A stretch of 64,000 nucleotides of DNA, from positions 18,752-82,751 of the forward strand of contig DASUWY010000060.1 in the NCBI GenBank assembly GCA_036378175.1, read 5' to 3'. The DNA is from Thermoleophilaceae bacterium (GTDB lineage Bacteria; Actinomycetota; Thermoleophilia; Solirubrobacterales; Thermoleophilaceae). The number at the start of each line of letters is the position of its first letter. Within the stretch, counting starts at the first letter, position 1. Of this stretch, positions 54,821-62,745 are shown piece after piece. Both the position numbers and the translations under genes were made by a program. The notes below the pieces were generated by a model. That model was not told where the DNA came from and did no database searches. It saw only the letters and a list, made by a program, of their open reading frames with translations.

Positions 54821-55414
54821 TTGCCGAAGCGCGCTGACAAACCGCTTTTGCTCGCAGTAATGGTCTTGGCCTGCTGCGCGTTGGTGCCCGCCGTGGCATT
54901 GGGGCAAACCTCAACGACGCCGCAGCCTGCACCAAATACCTCCGGCGGTGTATCGCCTCAGGATCCGCAGTTCCAGCCCACTCCCAAGGCGAAGATCGTC
55001 AACGGCATAGCCATCCCGCCGATCGGCGCTCCGCAGCAGGTGGTCGACGCGATCAACGCTGCAAACCAGATCGTCACCAAGCCGTACATCTACGGCGGCG
55101 GCCATCGCTCGTTCATCTCCAGGGGCTACGACTGCTCGGGCTCAGTGAGCTACGCGCTCCACGGCGCCGGCCTGGTCGACACGCCGCTCGACTCGAGCGA
55201 CTTCATGCACTGGGGCGTGGCGGGCAAGGGCCAGTGGATCACCGTCTACACGAACCCGGGCCACGCTTTCGTGATGATCGCCGGGCTGCGCTTCGACACC
55301 GGCTGGCGCGACCGGGTGGCCAAGGCGCACGGCGCGGCTCCCGGCAGCGGCCCGCGCTGGGGCGGACCGCGCCCAACGCGCGGTTACCGCGCCCGCCACC
55401 CCCTCGGCTTGTAG
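54821..55414 (+). CDS. Secreted NlpC/P60 peptidoglycan hydrolase
   Basis: A 197-residue exported cysteine peptidase that cleaves peptide cross-bridges of the cell wall. A signal peptide (residues 1-28) is followed by a Pro/Thr-rich linker and a compact NlpC/P60 domain with Cys105 (YDCSGSVSYAL) and His148 (NPGHAFVMIAG). TTG at 54821 is the only start close to the riboswitch. No SH3 or LysM binding domain is attached. Control by the upstream c-di-AMP riboswitch links wall remodelling to turgor signalling. Confidence 0.9.
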   Translation: MPKRADKPLLLAVMVLACCALVPAVALGQTSTTPQPAPNTSGGVSPQDPQFQPTPKAKIVNGIAIPPIGAPQQVVDAINAANQIVTKPYIYGGGHRSFISRGYDCSGSVSYALHGAGLVDTPLDSSDFMHWGVAGKGQWITVYTNPGHAFVMIAGLRFDTGWRDRVAKAHGAAPGSGPRWGGPRPTRGYRARHPLGL

Positions 55415-55532
55415 CCCGGCTGCAAACCTTCGGATTCCGGGGTCCTCGATCTTGGACTACACGCGCGACCTCGTGAACGAGTCGAGCGCGATGGAGGCTC
55501 CGCTGGTGAAGCAGGGATAGCCGGCCGGATCG

Positions 55533-56036
55533 ATGCGGACAAGGATCGGACTCATCTGCGGGTGCGCCGCTGCGGCGATCGCCGGCTGCGGCGGAGGCGG
55601 TGGCGCGCACACCGCCACGCATGCGATCCACCGCCAGAGCGTGTGTCTTCCCGCTGCCCGTGATGTCGTCGGGCGCGCGACGGGCTCGCCGGTCACTCAG
55701 AAGGAGTCCACCGGCAACAACGCCCAGCCGCAGTGCACCTTCCGCGCCGGGCGCACGGCTGTGATCGCCAACGTGGACAGCTCGCCGCAGCCGTTTCAGC
55801 GGCTCGAGCGGACGGTGGTGGAGTACGCGCAGCAGTTCAGCTCGGTTCGCGAGGAACCGCCGCCGCAGCGCGTGGCGCGGCTCGGGCTGGATGCCGACTG
55901 GTTCCCCAGAGAGCGTCAGCTTCTGACCGCGGACAACAGGCGGCTGATCACGGTCACGGTCACCTGGCCGGGTGCCTCGCGGGCGAAGACGAAGGCTCTC
56001 GCCGTGGGTGTGGCGCGCGTCTACCTGGGGCGCTGA
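55533..56036 (+). CDS. Putative lipoprotein, unknown function
   Basis: A 167-residue predicted lipoprotein: signal peptide with lipobox AIAG-C (Cys19), then a Gly-rich spacer and a soluble domain of about 130 residues with no family I recognise. Paired cysteines (VCLPAA, PQCTF) may form a disulfide. It stands between the NlpC/P60 and acyl-CoA dehydrogenase genes on the same strand, 118 bp after the former. Confidence 0.72.
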   Translation: MRTRIGLICGCAAAAIAGCGGGGGAHTATHAIHRQSVCLPAARDVVGRATGSPVTQKESTGNNAQPQCTFRAGRTAVIANVDSSPQPFQRLERTVVEYAQQFSSVREEPPPQRVARLGLDADWFPRERQLLTADNRRLITVTVTWPGASRAKTKALAVGVARVYLGR

Positions 56037-56051
56037 GCCGCTGCCGGCGGG

Positions 56052-56070
56052 TAAACTGACTCGCGAGTCA
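56052..56070 (+). promoter_or_regulatory. -10 box and 14-bp palindromic operator upstream of acyl-CoA dehydrogenase
   Basis: TAAACT (56052-56057) is a plausible -10 box. The perfect palindrome TGACTCGCGAGTCA (56057-56070) begins at its last base, so a bound repressor would block transcription. The symmetric form suggests a TetR-type fatty-acid regulator; no regulator gene is adjacent. Confidence 0.6.
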
Positions 56071-56090
56071 ACCACGTCAGGGAGTCCGAT

Positions 56091-57299
56091 TTGGCAGTTG
56101 CCACGCCGTACAGCGAGAAGACCGACGAGCAGCGTGCGATCACCGAGATGGTCCGCCAGTTCGTGGACGAGCAGGTGATCCCGATCGCCGAGGAGCACGA
56201 CCACGAGGACAAGTTCCCGGAGGCGGTCGTGGAGCAGATGAAGGAGCTCGGGCTGTTCGGCGTGACCATCCCGGAGGAGTACGGCGGGATGGGGCTCGAC
56301 CTCACCACCTACGCGATGATCGTGGAGGAGCTGTCGCGCGGCTGGATCTCCGTCTCCGGCATCGTCAACACCCACTTCATCGGCTCCTACCTGCTGATGA
56401 AGTTCGGCACGGACGAGCAGAAGGAGAAGTACCTGCCGAAGATGGCCACCGGCGAGATCCGGGCGGCCTTCTCCCTGTCTGAGCCCGGGCTCGGCTCCGA
56501 CGTCGCCGCGATCACCACGCGCGCCAAGAAGGACGGCGACCAGTGGGTGATCAACGGCACCAAGATGTGGGTGACGAACGGGCTGCGCGCGGGCCTCGTG
56601 TTCCTGCTCGCCAAGTCCGACCCGGAAGCCGACCCACCGCACAAGGGCATGACCTGCTTCATCTGCGAGAAGGAGCCGGGCGCCGCGGAGAACACGGGCG
56701 ACTACAAGGGCCTGAACGTTCCGCCGCAGATCAAGAAGATGGGCTACAAGGGCGTGGAGTCGACAGAGCTCGTGTTCGAGGACTACCGCTGTCCGGCCGA
56801 GAACGTGCTGGGCGGCGAGGAGGCAGGTGTGAACAAGGGCTTCCCGCAGATGATGGACGCGCTCGAGGTGGGCCGTGTGAACGTGGCCGCCCGCGGCGTG
56901 GGCCTCGGCCAGCGCGCTCTTGAGCTTGCCCTTCGTTACTCGCAGGAGCGGCGCACGTTCGGCAAGCCGATCGCGCAGCACCAGGCGATCCAGTTCAAGC
57001 TCGCCGAGATGGGCACGAAGGTGGAGGCCGCGCGCCTCCTCACGGTCAAGGCGGCGCGGATGAAGGACGCCGGCGAGCGTTCGGACCTCGAGGCCGGCAT
57101 GGCCAAGCTGTTCGCCTCGGAGGCGGCAAAGGAAGTCGTGGAGGAGGCGCTGCGGATCCACGGCGGCTACGGCTACTCGAAGGAGTACGAGATCGAGCGC
57201 CTGTACCGCGACGCTCCGCTGCTCCTGATCGGCGAGGGCACGTCCGAGATCCAGAAGATGGTCATCGGGCGGACATTGCTGAAGCGCAACAAGATCTAG
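56091..57299 (+). CDS. Acyl-CoA dehydrogenase
   Basis: A 402-residue FAD enzyme that introduces the first double bond of an acyl-CoA in beta-oxidation. Motifs: PEEYGGMGLDLTTYAMIVEE, FSLSEPGLGSD, WVINGTKMWVTNG, RRTFGKPIAQHQAIQFKLAE and LLIGEGTSEIQ with the catalytic Glu near 382. The TTG start at 56091 follows a GGGAG site. Chain length is not assignable. A palindromic operator overlaps the probable promoter. Confidence 0.92.
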   Translation: MAVATPYSEKTDEQRAITEMVRQFVDEQVIPIAEEHDHEDKFPEAVVEQMKELGLFGVTIPEEYGGMGLDLTTYAMIVEELSRGWISVSGIVNTHFIGSYLLMKFGTDEQKEKYLPKMATGEIRAAFSLSEPGLGSDVAAITTRAKKDGDQWVINGTKMWVTNGLRAGLVFLLAKSDPEADPPHKGMTCFICEKEPGAAENTGDYKGLNVPPQIKKMGYKGVESTELVFEDYRCPAENVLGGEEAGVNKGFPQMMDALEVGRVNVAARGVGLGQRALELALRYSQERRTFGKPIAQHQAIQFKLAEMGTKVEAARLLTVKAARMKDAGERSDLEAGMAKLFASEAAKEVVEEALRIHGGYGYSKEYEIERLYRDAPLLLIGEGTSEIQKMVIGRTLLKRNKI

Positions 57300-57338
57300 C
57301 GCGCCTGCGCGATCCGGGTTAGGTTCACCTGGACTCGC

Positions 57339-58265
57339 GTGCAACTGAAGAAGAGCCCATTCATCGCAGCCGCGTGCGCCTGTGTGGCGCTGCTCGCGCC
57401 GGCATCGGCGTCGGCGAAGTTCCCGGCGCTCCGTGCCGCGGTGACGATCGTCGGGCAAACCACGGGCTCCCAGACCCTCAAGATCCAGCAACCGCCGCAG
57501 GCCGGCTTCGACTGCCCCGCGCAGGACACCACGGAGCAGGAGAACGGCACCGTCTCCTGGAAGGCGACCTTCAAGCCGGTGATCGTTCCCCTGCGCAAGA
57601 CCGGCTTCGTGCTCAAGTACGCGCCGCGGGGCAAGGGCGGCGTGACGGGTGGCAACTTCCAGTACAGCGGGACCTACCTGAAGGACGACCCGAACAACCA
57701 GGACGCCTGCCCGACGATGCAGTCCACCTCGGCGAGCGCGACCTTGTTCAACAAGCCGCCGCCCTTCGTGAGCTGGGACGACAGGGAGCTCGATCCGGAC
57801 GACATCTTCTACCTCGGCTATCCCGGCGGGACGCCGACGAACATCCACGCCAATCCGGCGGAGCTCGACGTGCCCAAGGGGGAGTGGGATGGAGATCCGA
57901 GCGGCCTCGTGCCGATCGACCCGGCGAACGACCTGCCGATCTACGACGCGAACTACAAGCCTCGCCAGCAGATGCAGGCGCTGGACGCGAGCGTGGTGCT
58001 CAACTGGAACAAGCTGCAGCGAAAGCTCCGGCCGCTCGCGCGCGGGCACACCGTCACGCTGCACGTGGCCACGACGGTGGACAACTCACACAAGCCGGTG
58101 CCGTTCCACCAGGACTGCCCCAGCGTCGGTCCGCCGTCCGGGCCAAACGACTACGGCATCTTGAGCTGCGCCGAATCGATGTCGGTGCACTACACGATCA
58201 CGATTCGCAAGACCGGGCCGGCGCACGGCTGCGACATCGCGACCGCGAAGCACTGCCTGATCTGA
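57339..58265 (+). CDS. Secreted protein of unknown function
   Basis: A 308-residue exported protein with a signal peptide (FIAAACACVALLAPASASA, residues 8-26). The rest has no family I recognise: a beta-rich domain with scattered cysteine pairs (FDCPAQDT, DACPTMQ, QDCPSV, LSCAES). GTG at 57339 leaves a basic start before the hydrophobic core. TAGGTT lies 13 bp upstream. Its stop is 6 bp from the convergent hexapeptide-protein stop. Confidence 0.72.
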   Translation: MQLKKSPFIAAACACVALLAPASASAKFPALRAAVTIVGQTTGSQTLKIQQPPQAGFDCPAQDTTEQENGTVSWKATFKPVIVPLRKTGFVLKYAPRGKGGVTGGNFQYSGTYLKDDPNNQDACPTMQSTSASATLFNKPPPFVSWDDRELDPDDIFYLGYPGGTPTNIHANPAELDVPKGEWDGDPSGLVPIDPANDLPIYDANYKPRQQMQALDASVVLNWNKLQRKLRPLARGHTVTLHVATTVDNSHKPVPFHQDCPSVGPPSGPNDYGILSCAESMSVHYTITIRKTGPAHGCDIATAKHCLI

Positions 58266-58271
58266 GCTGGG

Positions 58272-58886
58272 TCAGCCCTCGAGGTCCGACCACGCCTCGG
58301 CTTCGGCCCGGAGCGTGGCCACCGTGGCGCGATGCAGCGTCTCGAGGTCGTCATCGCTCCGCTCGAACACCTGGCCGAAGAAGTCGGCGCGCGCGATCAA
58401 CCTGCGAGCCTCGTCGAGGTCGGCCGTGATCAGCGCATCGCCTGCCTCCTGCGCCACCGCGTACTGCCGCATCCCGAGGCGGGAGCCGGCTGGCAGGCGC
58501 GCGCCCACATGCGCGATCGAGCCGGCCCCCAAGCGGCTGCCGCGACCCACCACCACACCGTGAAAGACGATCACCCCGGTGGCGATATAGGCGGCGTCCT
58601 CGATCGTGCAGCCGGCGAGGGCCGCCAACGGCCCCACAAGCACCTCCTCGCCGATCTCGACCGGATGCGCGGGCCGGTGAGCACCGCCCACGGAGCGGAT
58701 CACGGCGTTTGCCATCACCACCGAACCCGCGCCGATCGCCACGGGCGCGCCCGAGCTCGCCACCACAGCGCCGTGGTCGATCACGCAGCCCTCCTCGATC
58801 CGCACGTCGCCGACCACCTGCGCCGATGGCGCCACGCGCGCGCCCGGTGCCACGGAAGGCCGTATTCCGGACCTCTCAACGATCAT
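58272..58886 (-). CDS. Left-handed beta-helix (gamma-carbonic anhydrase-like) hexapeptide protein
   Basis: A 204-residue hexapeptide-repeat protein (SGIRPSVAPGARVAPSAQVV, VVIEEGCVID-type repeats, GVIVFHGVVVGRGSRLGAGS), then a helical C-terminus. It resembles gamma-carbonic anhydrase and PaaY/CaiE-type proteins. The histidines are only partly in the usual places (DHGAVV, HVGARL), so metal binding is uncertain. ATG at 58886 overlaps the CoA-transferase stop (ATGA). CaiE-type proteins occur next to CaiB-type CoA transferases, as here. Confidence 0.85.
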   Translation of the reverse strand: MIVERSGIRPSVAPGARVAPSAQVVGDVRIEEGCVIDHGAVVASSGAPVAIGAGSVVMANAVIRSVGGAHRPAHPVEIGEEVLVGPLAALAGCTIEDAAYIATGVIVFHGVVVGRGSRLGAGSIAHVGARLPAGSRLGMRQYAVAQEAGDALITADLDEARRLIARADFFGQVFERSDDDLETLHRATVATLRAEAEAWSDLEG

Positions 58887-60073
58887 CCGCGTGATTTTGC
58901 CGTGGCCACGATTCCGGCGGCGGCGAGCCGGTCGATCTCCGGATCGCCGAGCCCGATCTCCTTCAGCACCTCCGCCGTGTGCTGCCCCAGCAGCGGCGGC
59001 GCCTCGGCGGGGCGCAGGCCGGATTCGATCTGGATGGGCGAGTTCACGAGCTCCACCTCGCCCGCGGTCGGATGCGGCACCTTCGTGGTGGCGGCGAGGC
59101 CCGCGACGGCCGCGGCACGCAGCGCGTCGGGCACGCTGCGGATCTTGCCCGCCGGAACGCCCACCCGCTCGAGCTCGGCGAGCCACTCCTCCGCCGGCTT
59201 CCCGGCCAGGCGTTCCTCGATCAGCGGGATGAGCGTCTCCCGGTTCTCCACGCGCTTCGCGTTGGTGACGAAGCGCTCGTCGCTCGCCAGCTCGGGCGCA
59301 GCGAGCACCTCGCAAAGGCGGCCGTAGAGGCCGTCATTGGGCGCGGCAATCGCGATCCAGCCGTCCGCCGTGGGAAACGACTGGTACGGGACGATGTTCG
59401 GGTGCGCGTTGCCGTGGCGGCGCGGTTCCTCGCCAGTCACCAGCACGTTCGACGCCACGTTGATCAGGCCGGCCAGTCCGCTGTCGAGCAGCGACACCTC
59501 GATCCCGTCGCCCTCGCCGCGATGCACCGCCGCGAGGATCGCCACCGCGGCGTGGAGGCCGGTGAGCACGTCCACCATTGCCACGCCCACCTTCATCGGC
59601 TCGCCGTCCGGCTCGCCGGTGATGGACATGATTCCGCTCTCCGCCTGCGCGACGAAGTCGTAGCCCGGCCGGCCCACCGGCGTGCGGCGTGAGCCGAAGC
59701 CGGTGATCGAGCAGTAGACCACGCGCGGGTTGCGCTCCGCCACGCTCGCGCGGTCGAGGCCCATCCGCCTGGCGGTACCGGCCTTGAAGTTCTCGATCAC
59801 CACGTCGGCCCGCGCGCACAGCTCGAAGGCGAGCTGCCGGCCCTCGTCGGTGGACAGATCGATCGCGCAGCTGCGCTTGCCGCGGTTCACGGACAGGTAG
59901 TAGGCGGCCTCGCCGCCGGCGTAGGGCGGGCCCCAGCCGCGCGTCTCGTCGCCAGTGCCCGGGCGCTCGACCTTGATCACGTCGGCGCCGAGGTCCGCGA
60001 GCACCATCGTGCAGTACGGGCCCGCCAGCACGCGCGAGAGATCGAGCACCCGGAGTCCGTCGAGAGGTGGCAT
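58883..60073 (-). CDS. CaiB/BaiF-family (class III) CoA transferase
   Basis: A 396-residue class III CoA transferase that moves CoA between organic acids. Motifs: LDGLRVLDLSRVLAGPYC, DLGADVIKVERPGTGDETR, GKRSCAIDLSTDEG, VVIENFKAGTARRMGLD and YDFVAQAESGIMSITGE with the catalytic Asp in GRPGYDF. ATG at 60073 lies near a TAGTGT hexamer. The hexapeptide gene is co-translated downstream and an SCP2-like gene diverges 25 bp away. Substrates are not predictable. Confidence 0.9.
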   Translation of the reverse strand: MPPLDGLRVLDLSRVLAGPYCTMVLADLGADVIKVERPGTGDETRGWGPPYAGGEAAYYLSVNRGKRSCAIDLSTDEGRQLAFELCARADVVIENFKAGTARRMGLDRASVAERNPRVVYCSITGFGSRRTPVGRPGYDFVAQAESGIMSITGEPDGEPMKVGVAMVDVLTGLHAAVAILAAVHRGEGDGIEVSLLDSGLAGLINVASNVLVTGEEPRRHGNAHPNIVPYQSFPTADGWIAIAAPNDGLYGRLCEVLAAPELASDERFVTNAKRVENRETLIPLIEERLAGKPAEEWLAELERVGVPAGKIRSVPDALRAAAVAGLAATTKVPHPTAGEVELVNSPIQIESGLRPAEAPPLLGQHTAEVLKEIGLGDPEIDRLAAAGIVATAKSRG

Positions 60074-60098
60074 CGCTCGGGACACTAATATCGGCGCG

Positions 60099-60455
60099 GT
60101 GCCTTCGTCCGGCGATACGAGAGATCTCATTGGCCGCGCTGTCGAGCAGTTCGGCAAGGAGGTTCCGGCGCTGCAGCAGCTCAAGCTGGTGATCCGGCTG
60201 GAGCTGCGCTCCCACGGGGACGTCCCGATCTGGCGCGTGGAGGTGCCGGGGCCGAAGATCGCGAAGGACCCGGCGGGGGACGCTCGCATCGACGTCTCCG
60301 TGTCCCGCTCGCACTTCAACGAGCTGGCGAAGGACGGCCGCCTCAAGGACTGGGTGGACGCATACGAGCGCGGCCACGTGAAGATCAGCGGCGAGGCCGC
60401 GGTGGTCAAGCTGATCGGCAACGTAATCGAGCGCCAGCTCGCCCGCGCTCGCTGA
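60099..60455 (+). CDS. SCP2-like sterol/lipid-carrier domain protein
   Basis: A 118-residue single-domain protein with the SCP2 pattern LKLVIRLELRSHGDVPIWRV, DARIDVSVSRSHFNELAKDG and a helix ending GHVKISGEAAVVKL. SCP2 domains bind fatty acids, acyl-CoA or sterols. The GTG start at 60099 is preceded at exactly 7 bp by TAATAT, so it is predicted leaderless. It is divergent from the CoA transferase and followed 6 bp later by an unknown gene. Confidence 0.8.
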   Translation: MPSSGDTRDLIGRAVEQFGKEVPALQQLKLVIRLELRSHGDVPIWRVEVPGPKIAKDPAGDARIDVSVSRSHFNELAKDGRLKDWVDAYERGHVKISGEAAVVKLIGNVIERQLARAR

Positions 60456-60461
60456 GCGCCG

Positions 60462-61106
60462 ATGGCCCCGGGCGGTCCGGCGGCGGGGTTTGCGGACGCT
60501 GCCGCGGCCGATGGGATCGAACTCGCCCCGGGCTCATTCGACTGGTTTTGCGAGCAGGGGCATGTGGGTCTCGAGCGGGTGGCAAAGGCGCGGCGGGATC
60601 CGTCGATCGTCGAGCCGGTGAAGGCCGCGCTGAGCGTGCTCGCCACGATCTTTGCGCGCCTGGGCGGTGACCCGGCGGTGCTTCATGCCGCCCGCGAGAA
60701 CCTTCTCCTGCCGGTGCAGCTCGTGCACGAGCCGAGCGGCACGCTGATCCAGCTCGACGAGCTGCCGCACTTCACGTCGTTCCGTCTCACCGCGCTCGAG
60801 CTCTACCCGCCGGGCGCCACGCTCGGCTTCGACATCCACGAGCACGAGAGCCTCTGCCGCGAGCGTGCGGGCGAGGCGGACGCCATCGGACGAGGCCTCG
60901 CCGCAAAGGCCTTCGGCTTCGGCGGAGTGCAGCGCGAGCGCGCCTACCACGACGCGTTACTCGACCTGGCCACGCCGGCCATGGGCCACCCGCCGCTCAT
61001 CCGCATCCCCGTGCTGGACGGGGACGGCGCGGCGGCCTACTCGCGCTTCAGATCCGCGGCCGGCGGCGCTGCGCTGGCGGGCGGTCGTCGTTCTCCGCCA
61101 CGTTGA
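60462..61106 (+). CDS. Conserved-looking protein of unknown function, behind an SCP2-like gene
   Basis: A 214-residue protein. The middle has well-defined strands and helices (FARLGGDPAVLHAARENLLL, QLVHEPSGTLIQLDELPHFT, GATLGFDIHEHESLCRERAG). I do not recognise the fold. It starts 6 bp after the SCP2-like stop and is probably in the same operon. Its last 59 bp overlap the convergent zinc-ribbon gene and encode a basic Gly/Ala/Arg tail. Confidence 0.68.
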   Translation: MAPGGPAAGFADAAAADGIELAPGSFDWFCEQGHVGLERVAKARRDPSIVEPVKAALSVLATIFARLGGDPAVLHAARENLLLPVQLVHEPSGTLIQLDELPHFTSFRLTALELYPPGATLGFDIHEHESLCRERAGEADAIGRGLAAKAFGFGGVQRERAYHDALLDLATPAMGHPPLIRIPVLDGDGAAAYSRFRSAAGGAALAGGRRSPPR

Positions 61107-61317
61107 CGGTGCGGCACACCGCGCACTTCACCCGCACCCGGAACGTCATCTGGTCCGGGTGCATCGACACCGCGAGCACGTTGCCGCACTCCACGCACAC
61201 GTAGTCGTTCGGGCCGTTGCCGCGGAACACGGGCCGGCCGGGATCCTCCTGCACCGCGGTGCCGCCGTCCTTTGGCACCTCGCCCGGCCGCACCTGCTTC
61301 ATCGTGACCGTGGCCAT
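61048..61317 (-). CDS. Small zinc-ribbon protein
   Basis: An 89-residue protein with one zinc ribbon, CVEC (about 41-44) and CAVC (about 65-68), between a basic N-terminus and an Arg-rich C-terminus. No family recognised. It is read from the strand opposite the unknown gene and overlaps its end by 59 bp. The CoxG-like gene lies 11 bp upstream on the same strand. Third small zinc-ribbon protein in the window. Confidence 0.7.
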   Translation of the reverse strand: MATVTMKQVRPGEVPKDGGTAVQEDPGRPVFRGNGPNDYVCVECGNVLAVSMHPDQMTFRVRVKCAVCRTVNVAENDDRPPAQRRRPRI

Positions 61318-61328
61318 CGCCGGCTCGC

Positions 61329-61760
61329 TCAGATGTTGGGCAGCTTGGTGGTGAAGTCCTGGATCAGAGCGTCGAGCACGCCCACCATCACGCCCTCGCC
61401 CATCGACGCGGCCTTGCCGGTGATCTGAGCGTGCGTGTGGATGTCGCCGCCGCCGTCGTTGAGCCTGAACTCAACGTCCGCGTTGGCATAGCCCTGGCCG
61501 CTCTTCTCGCGCGACTTCACCACGAGCAGCGCGCGGTGCTCGCTCTCGTCCTTCTCCGCCACCTCCACGGTGCCGGCGAACGTGAGGGACATCGCGCCCA
61601 TCTTCACCTTGATCTCGGCCTTCACCGAGTCGTCGCTCGTCTTCTCGGTCACGGTTCCACCCTCCACGGCGGGCACGATGCGCTCGAGATCGGTGATCGC
61701 GGCGAAGCTCTCGTCGATTGGCTTCGCGGTGGTGAACGTGTGGTCGAGATCAACTGCCAT
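61329..61760 (-). CDS. CoxG-family SRPBCC protein
   Basis: A 143-residue START-like protein of the CoxG type (VDLDHTFTTAKPIDESFAAI, LERIVPAVEGGTVTEKTSDD, ITGKAASMGEGVM). CoxG anchors CO dehydrogenase and related molybdenum hydroxylases to the membrane in some bacteria. No hydroxylase gene is here. ATG at 61760 follows AAGGGGAC; a TTG at 61766 is possible. The zinc-ribbon gene follows 11 bp downstream. Confidence 0.86.
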   Translation of the reverse strand: MAVDLDHTFTTAKPIDESFAAITDLERIVPAVEGGTVTEKTSDDSVKAEIKVKMGAMSLTFAGTVEVAEKDESEHRALLVVKSREKSGQGYANADVEFRLNDGGGDIHTHAQITGKAASMGEGVMVGVLDALIQDFTTKLPNI

Positions 61761-61819
61761 GTGCAAGTCCCCTTGGTCGAGAATGAGCCAGCTTCCTCAC
61801 TGAATATAAGCTGCTGCGC

Positions 61820-62335
61820 GTGGCGACTCAGGGCACACACCAGCTCGGACCCGACAACGCCCGGCTCACCGTGCACACCAAGCGCACCGGAGCGGTGGCG
61901 AAGGCGGGCCATGACCTCACCATCGAGGTGACCTCCTGGCACGGCGGGCTCGACCTCTCGGGCGAGCCGAAGGTGGAGGTGGAGGTGGACTCGACCTCAT
62001 TCAAGGTGCTCGAGGGCACGGGCGGCATGAAGGCGCTCGACGACGACGACAAGGCGAACATCCACCAGACGATCGACGACGAGGTGCTGCTCAAGCGGCC
62101 GATCAGGTTCAGCTCCACGGAGGTGCGAGCCGACGACGGCAATCTGAGCGTGACCGGCGACCTCACCCTCAACGAGCACACTCACCCGATCACGTTCGAC
62201 CTCGTCGTGGATGGCGAAGGCCACGTGAGGGGCAGCGCGGTGGTGAAGCAGACCCAGTGGGGGATGAAGCCGTACACGGCGCTCTTCGGCGCGCTGAAGG
62301 TGGCCGACGAGGTTGAGGTGCGAATCGAGGCCTAG
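61820..62335 (+). CDS. YceI-family lipid-binding protein
   Basis: A 171-residue YceI lipocalin-like beta barrel that binds polyisoprenoids or amphiphiles. Pattern: TVHTKRTGAVAKAGHDLTIE, KVEVEVDSTSFKVLEGTGG and GDLTLNEHTHPITFDLVV. There is no signal peptide, so it is cytoplasmic, unlike E. coli YceI. GTG 61820 follows TATAAG by 9 bp. The gene lies divergent from the CoxG-like gene, 59 bp between starts. Confidence 0.87.
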   Translation: MATQGTHQLGPDNARLTVHTKRTGAVAKAGHDLTIEVTSWHGGLDLSGEPKVEVEVDSTSFKVLEGTGGMKALDDDDKANIHQTIDDEVLLKRPIRFSSTEVRADDGNLSVTGDLTLNEHTHPITFDLVVDGEGHVRGSAVVKQTQWGMKPYTALFGALKVADEVEVRIEA

Positions 62336-62347
62336 TCACTCGCCAGG

Positions 62348-62375
62348 TTGACACATGCCGATATAGGCATATGAT
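62348..62375 (+). promoter_or_regulatory. Promoter with ATGCC-N6-GGCAT operator for an ArsR-SRPBCC operon
   Basis: TTGACA (62348-62353), 16-bp spacer, TATGAT (62370-62375), ending 7 bp before ATG 62383. The inverted repeat ATGCC-GATATA-GGCAT (62355-62370) fills the spacer. Strong evidence for a leaderless, auto-repressed ArsR message; the more 5' ATG at 62371 overlaps the -10 box and is not the start. Confidence 0.85.
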
Positions 62376-62382
62376 GTCGGCC

Positions 62383-62745
62383 ATGGCACGAGCGGCGACG
62401 ACCTCAGACGCCTTCAACGCGATCGCCGAACCCCAGCGCCGGGAGATCCTCGTGCTGCTCCGGGTGGGCGAGCGGCCGGTGACCAACCTGGCGCGAGACC
62501 TCGGGATGACCCAGCCGCAGGCGTCCAAGCACCTGCGGGTGCTCCGGGAGGTCGGGCTCGTGCGGGTACGCGGGGTGGGCAAGCAGCGGCTGTACGGCCT
62601 GGACGCCCGCGGGCTGCGGCCGGTCCACGAGTGGGTGGGCGGCTTCGAGCGGTTCTGGAGCGAGAGCTTCGACCGGCTGGACGAGTACGTGCAGGAGTTG
62701 AACCAGACGAGCCAGGAGGGAGCACACGATGGCGATGACCAGTAG
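62383..62745 (+). CDS. ArsR-family winged-helix repressor
   Basis: A 120-residue ArsR-type protein: FNAIAEPQRREILVLLRVGE, NLARDLGMTQPQASKHLRVL and VGLVRVRGVGKQRLYGLDA. No metal-binding cysteines. ATG 62383 is fixed by the promoter just upstream. The end overlaps the SRPBCC start by 17 bp. Third ArsR-SRPBCC module of the window, with yet another operator sequence. Confidence 0.9.
   Translation: MARAATTSDAFNAIAEPQRREILVLLRVGERPVTNLARDLGMTQPQASKHLRVLREVGLVRVRGVGKQRLYGLDARGLRPVHEWVGGFERFWSESFDRLDEYVQELNQTSQEGAHDGDDQ

Noticed and set aside
55239..58064. 941-residue open frame on the minus strand
   Set aside because: It runs opposite four well-supported plus-strand genes, including acyl-CoA dehydrogenase, and has no recognisable domain.
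62371..62382. ATG at 62371 as the start of the third ArsR gene
   Set aside because: It overlaps the TATGAT -10 box; the ATG at 62383 has leaderless spacing.
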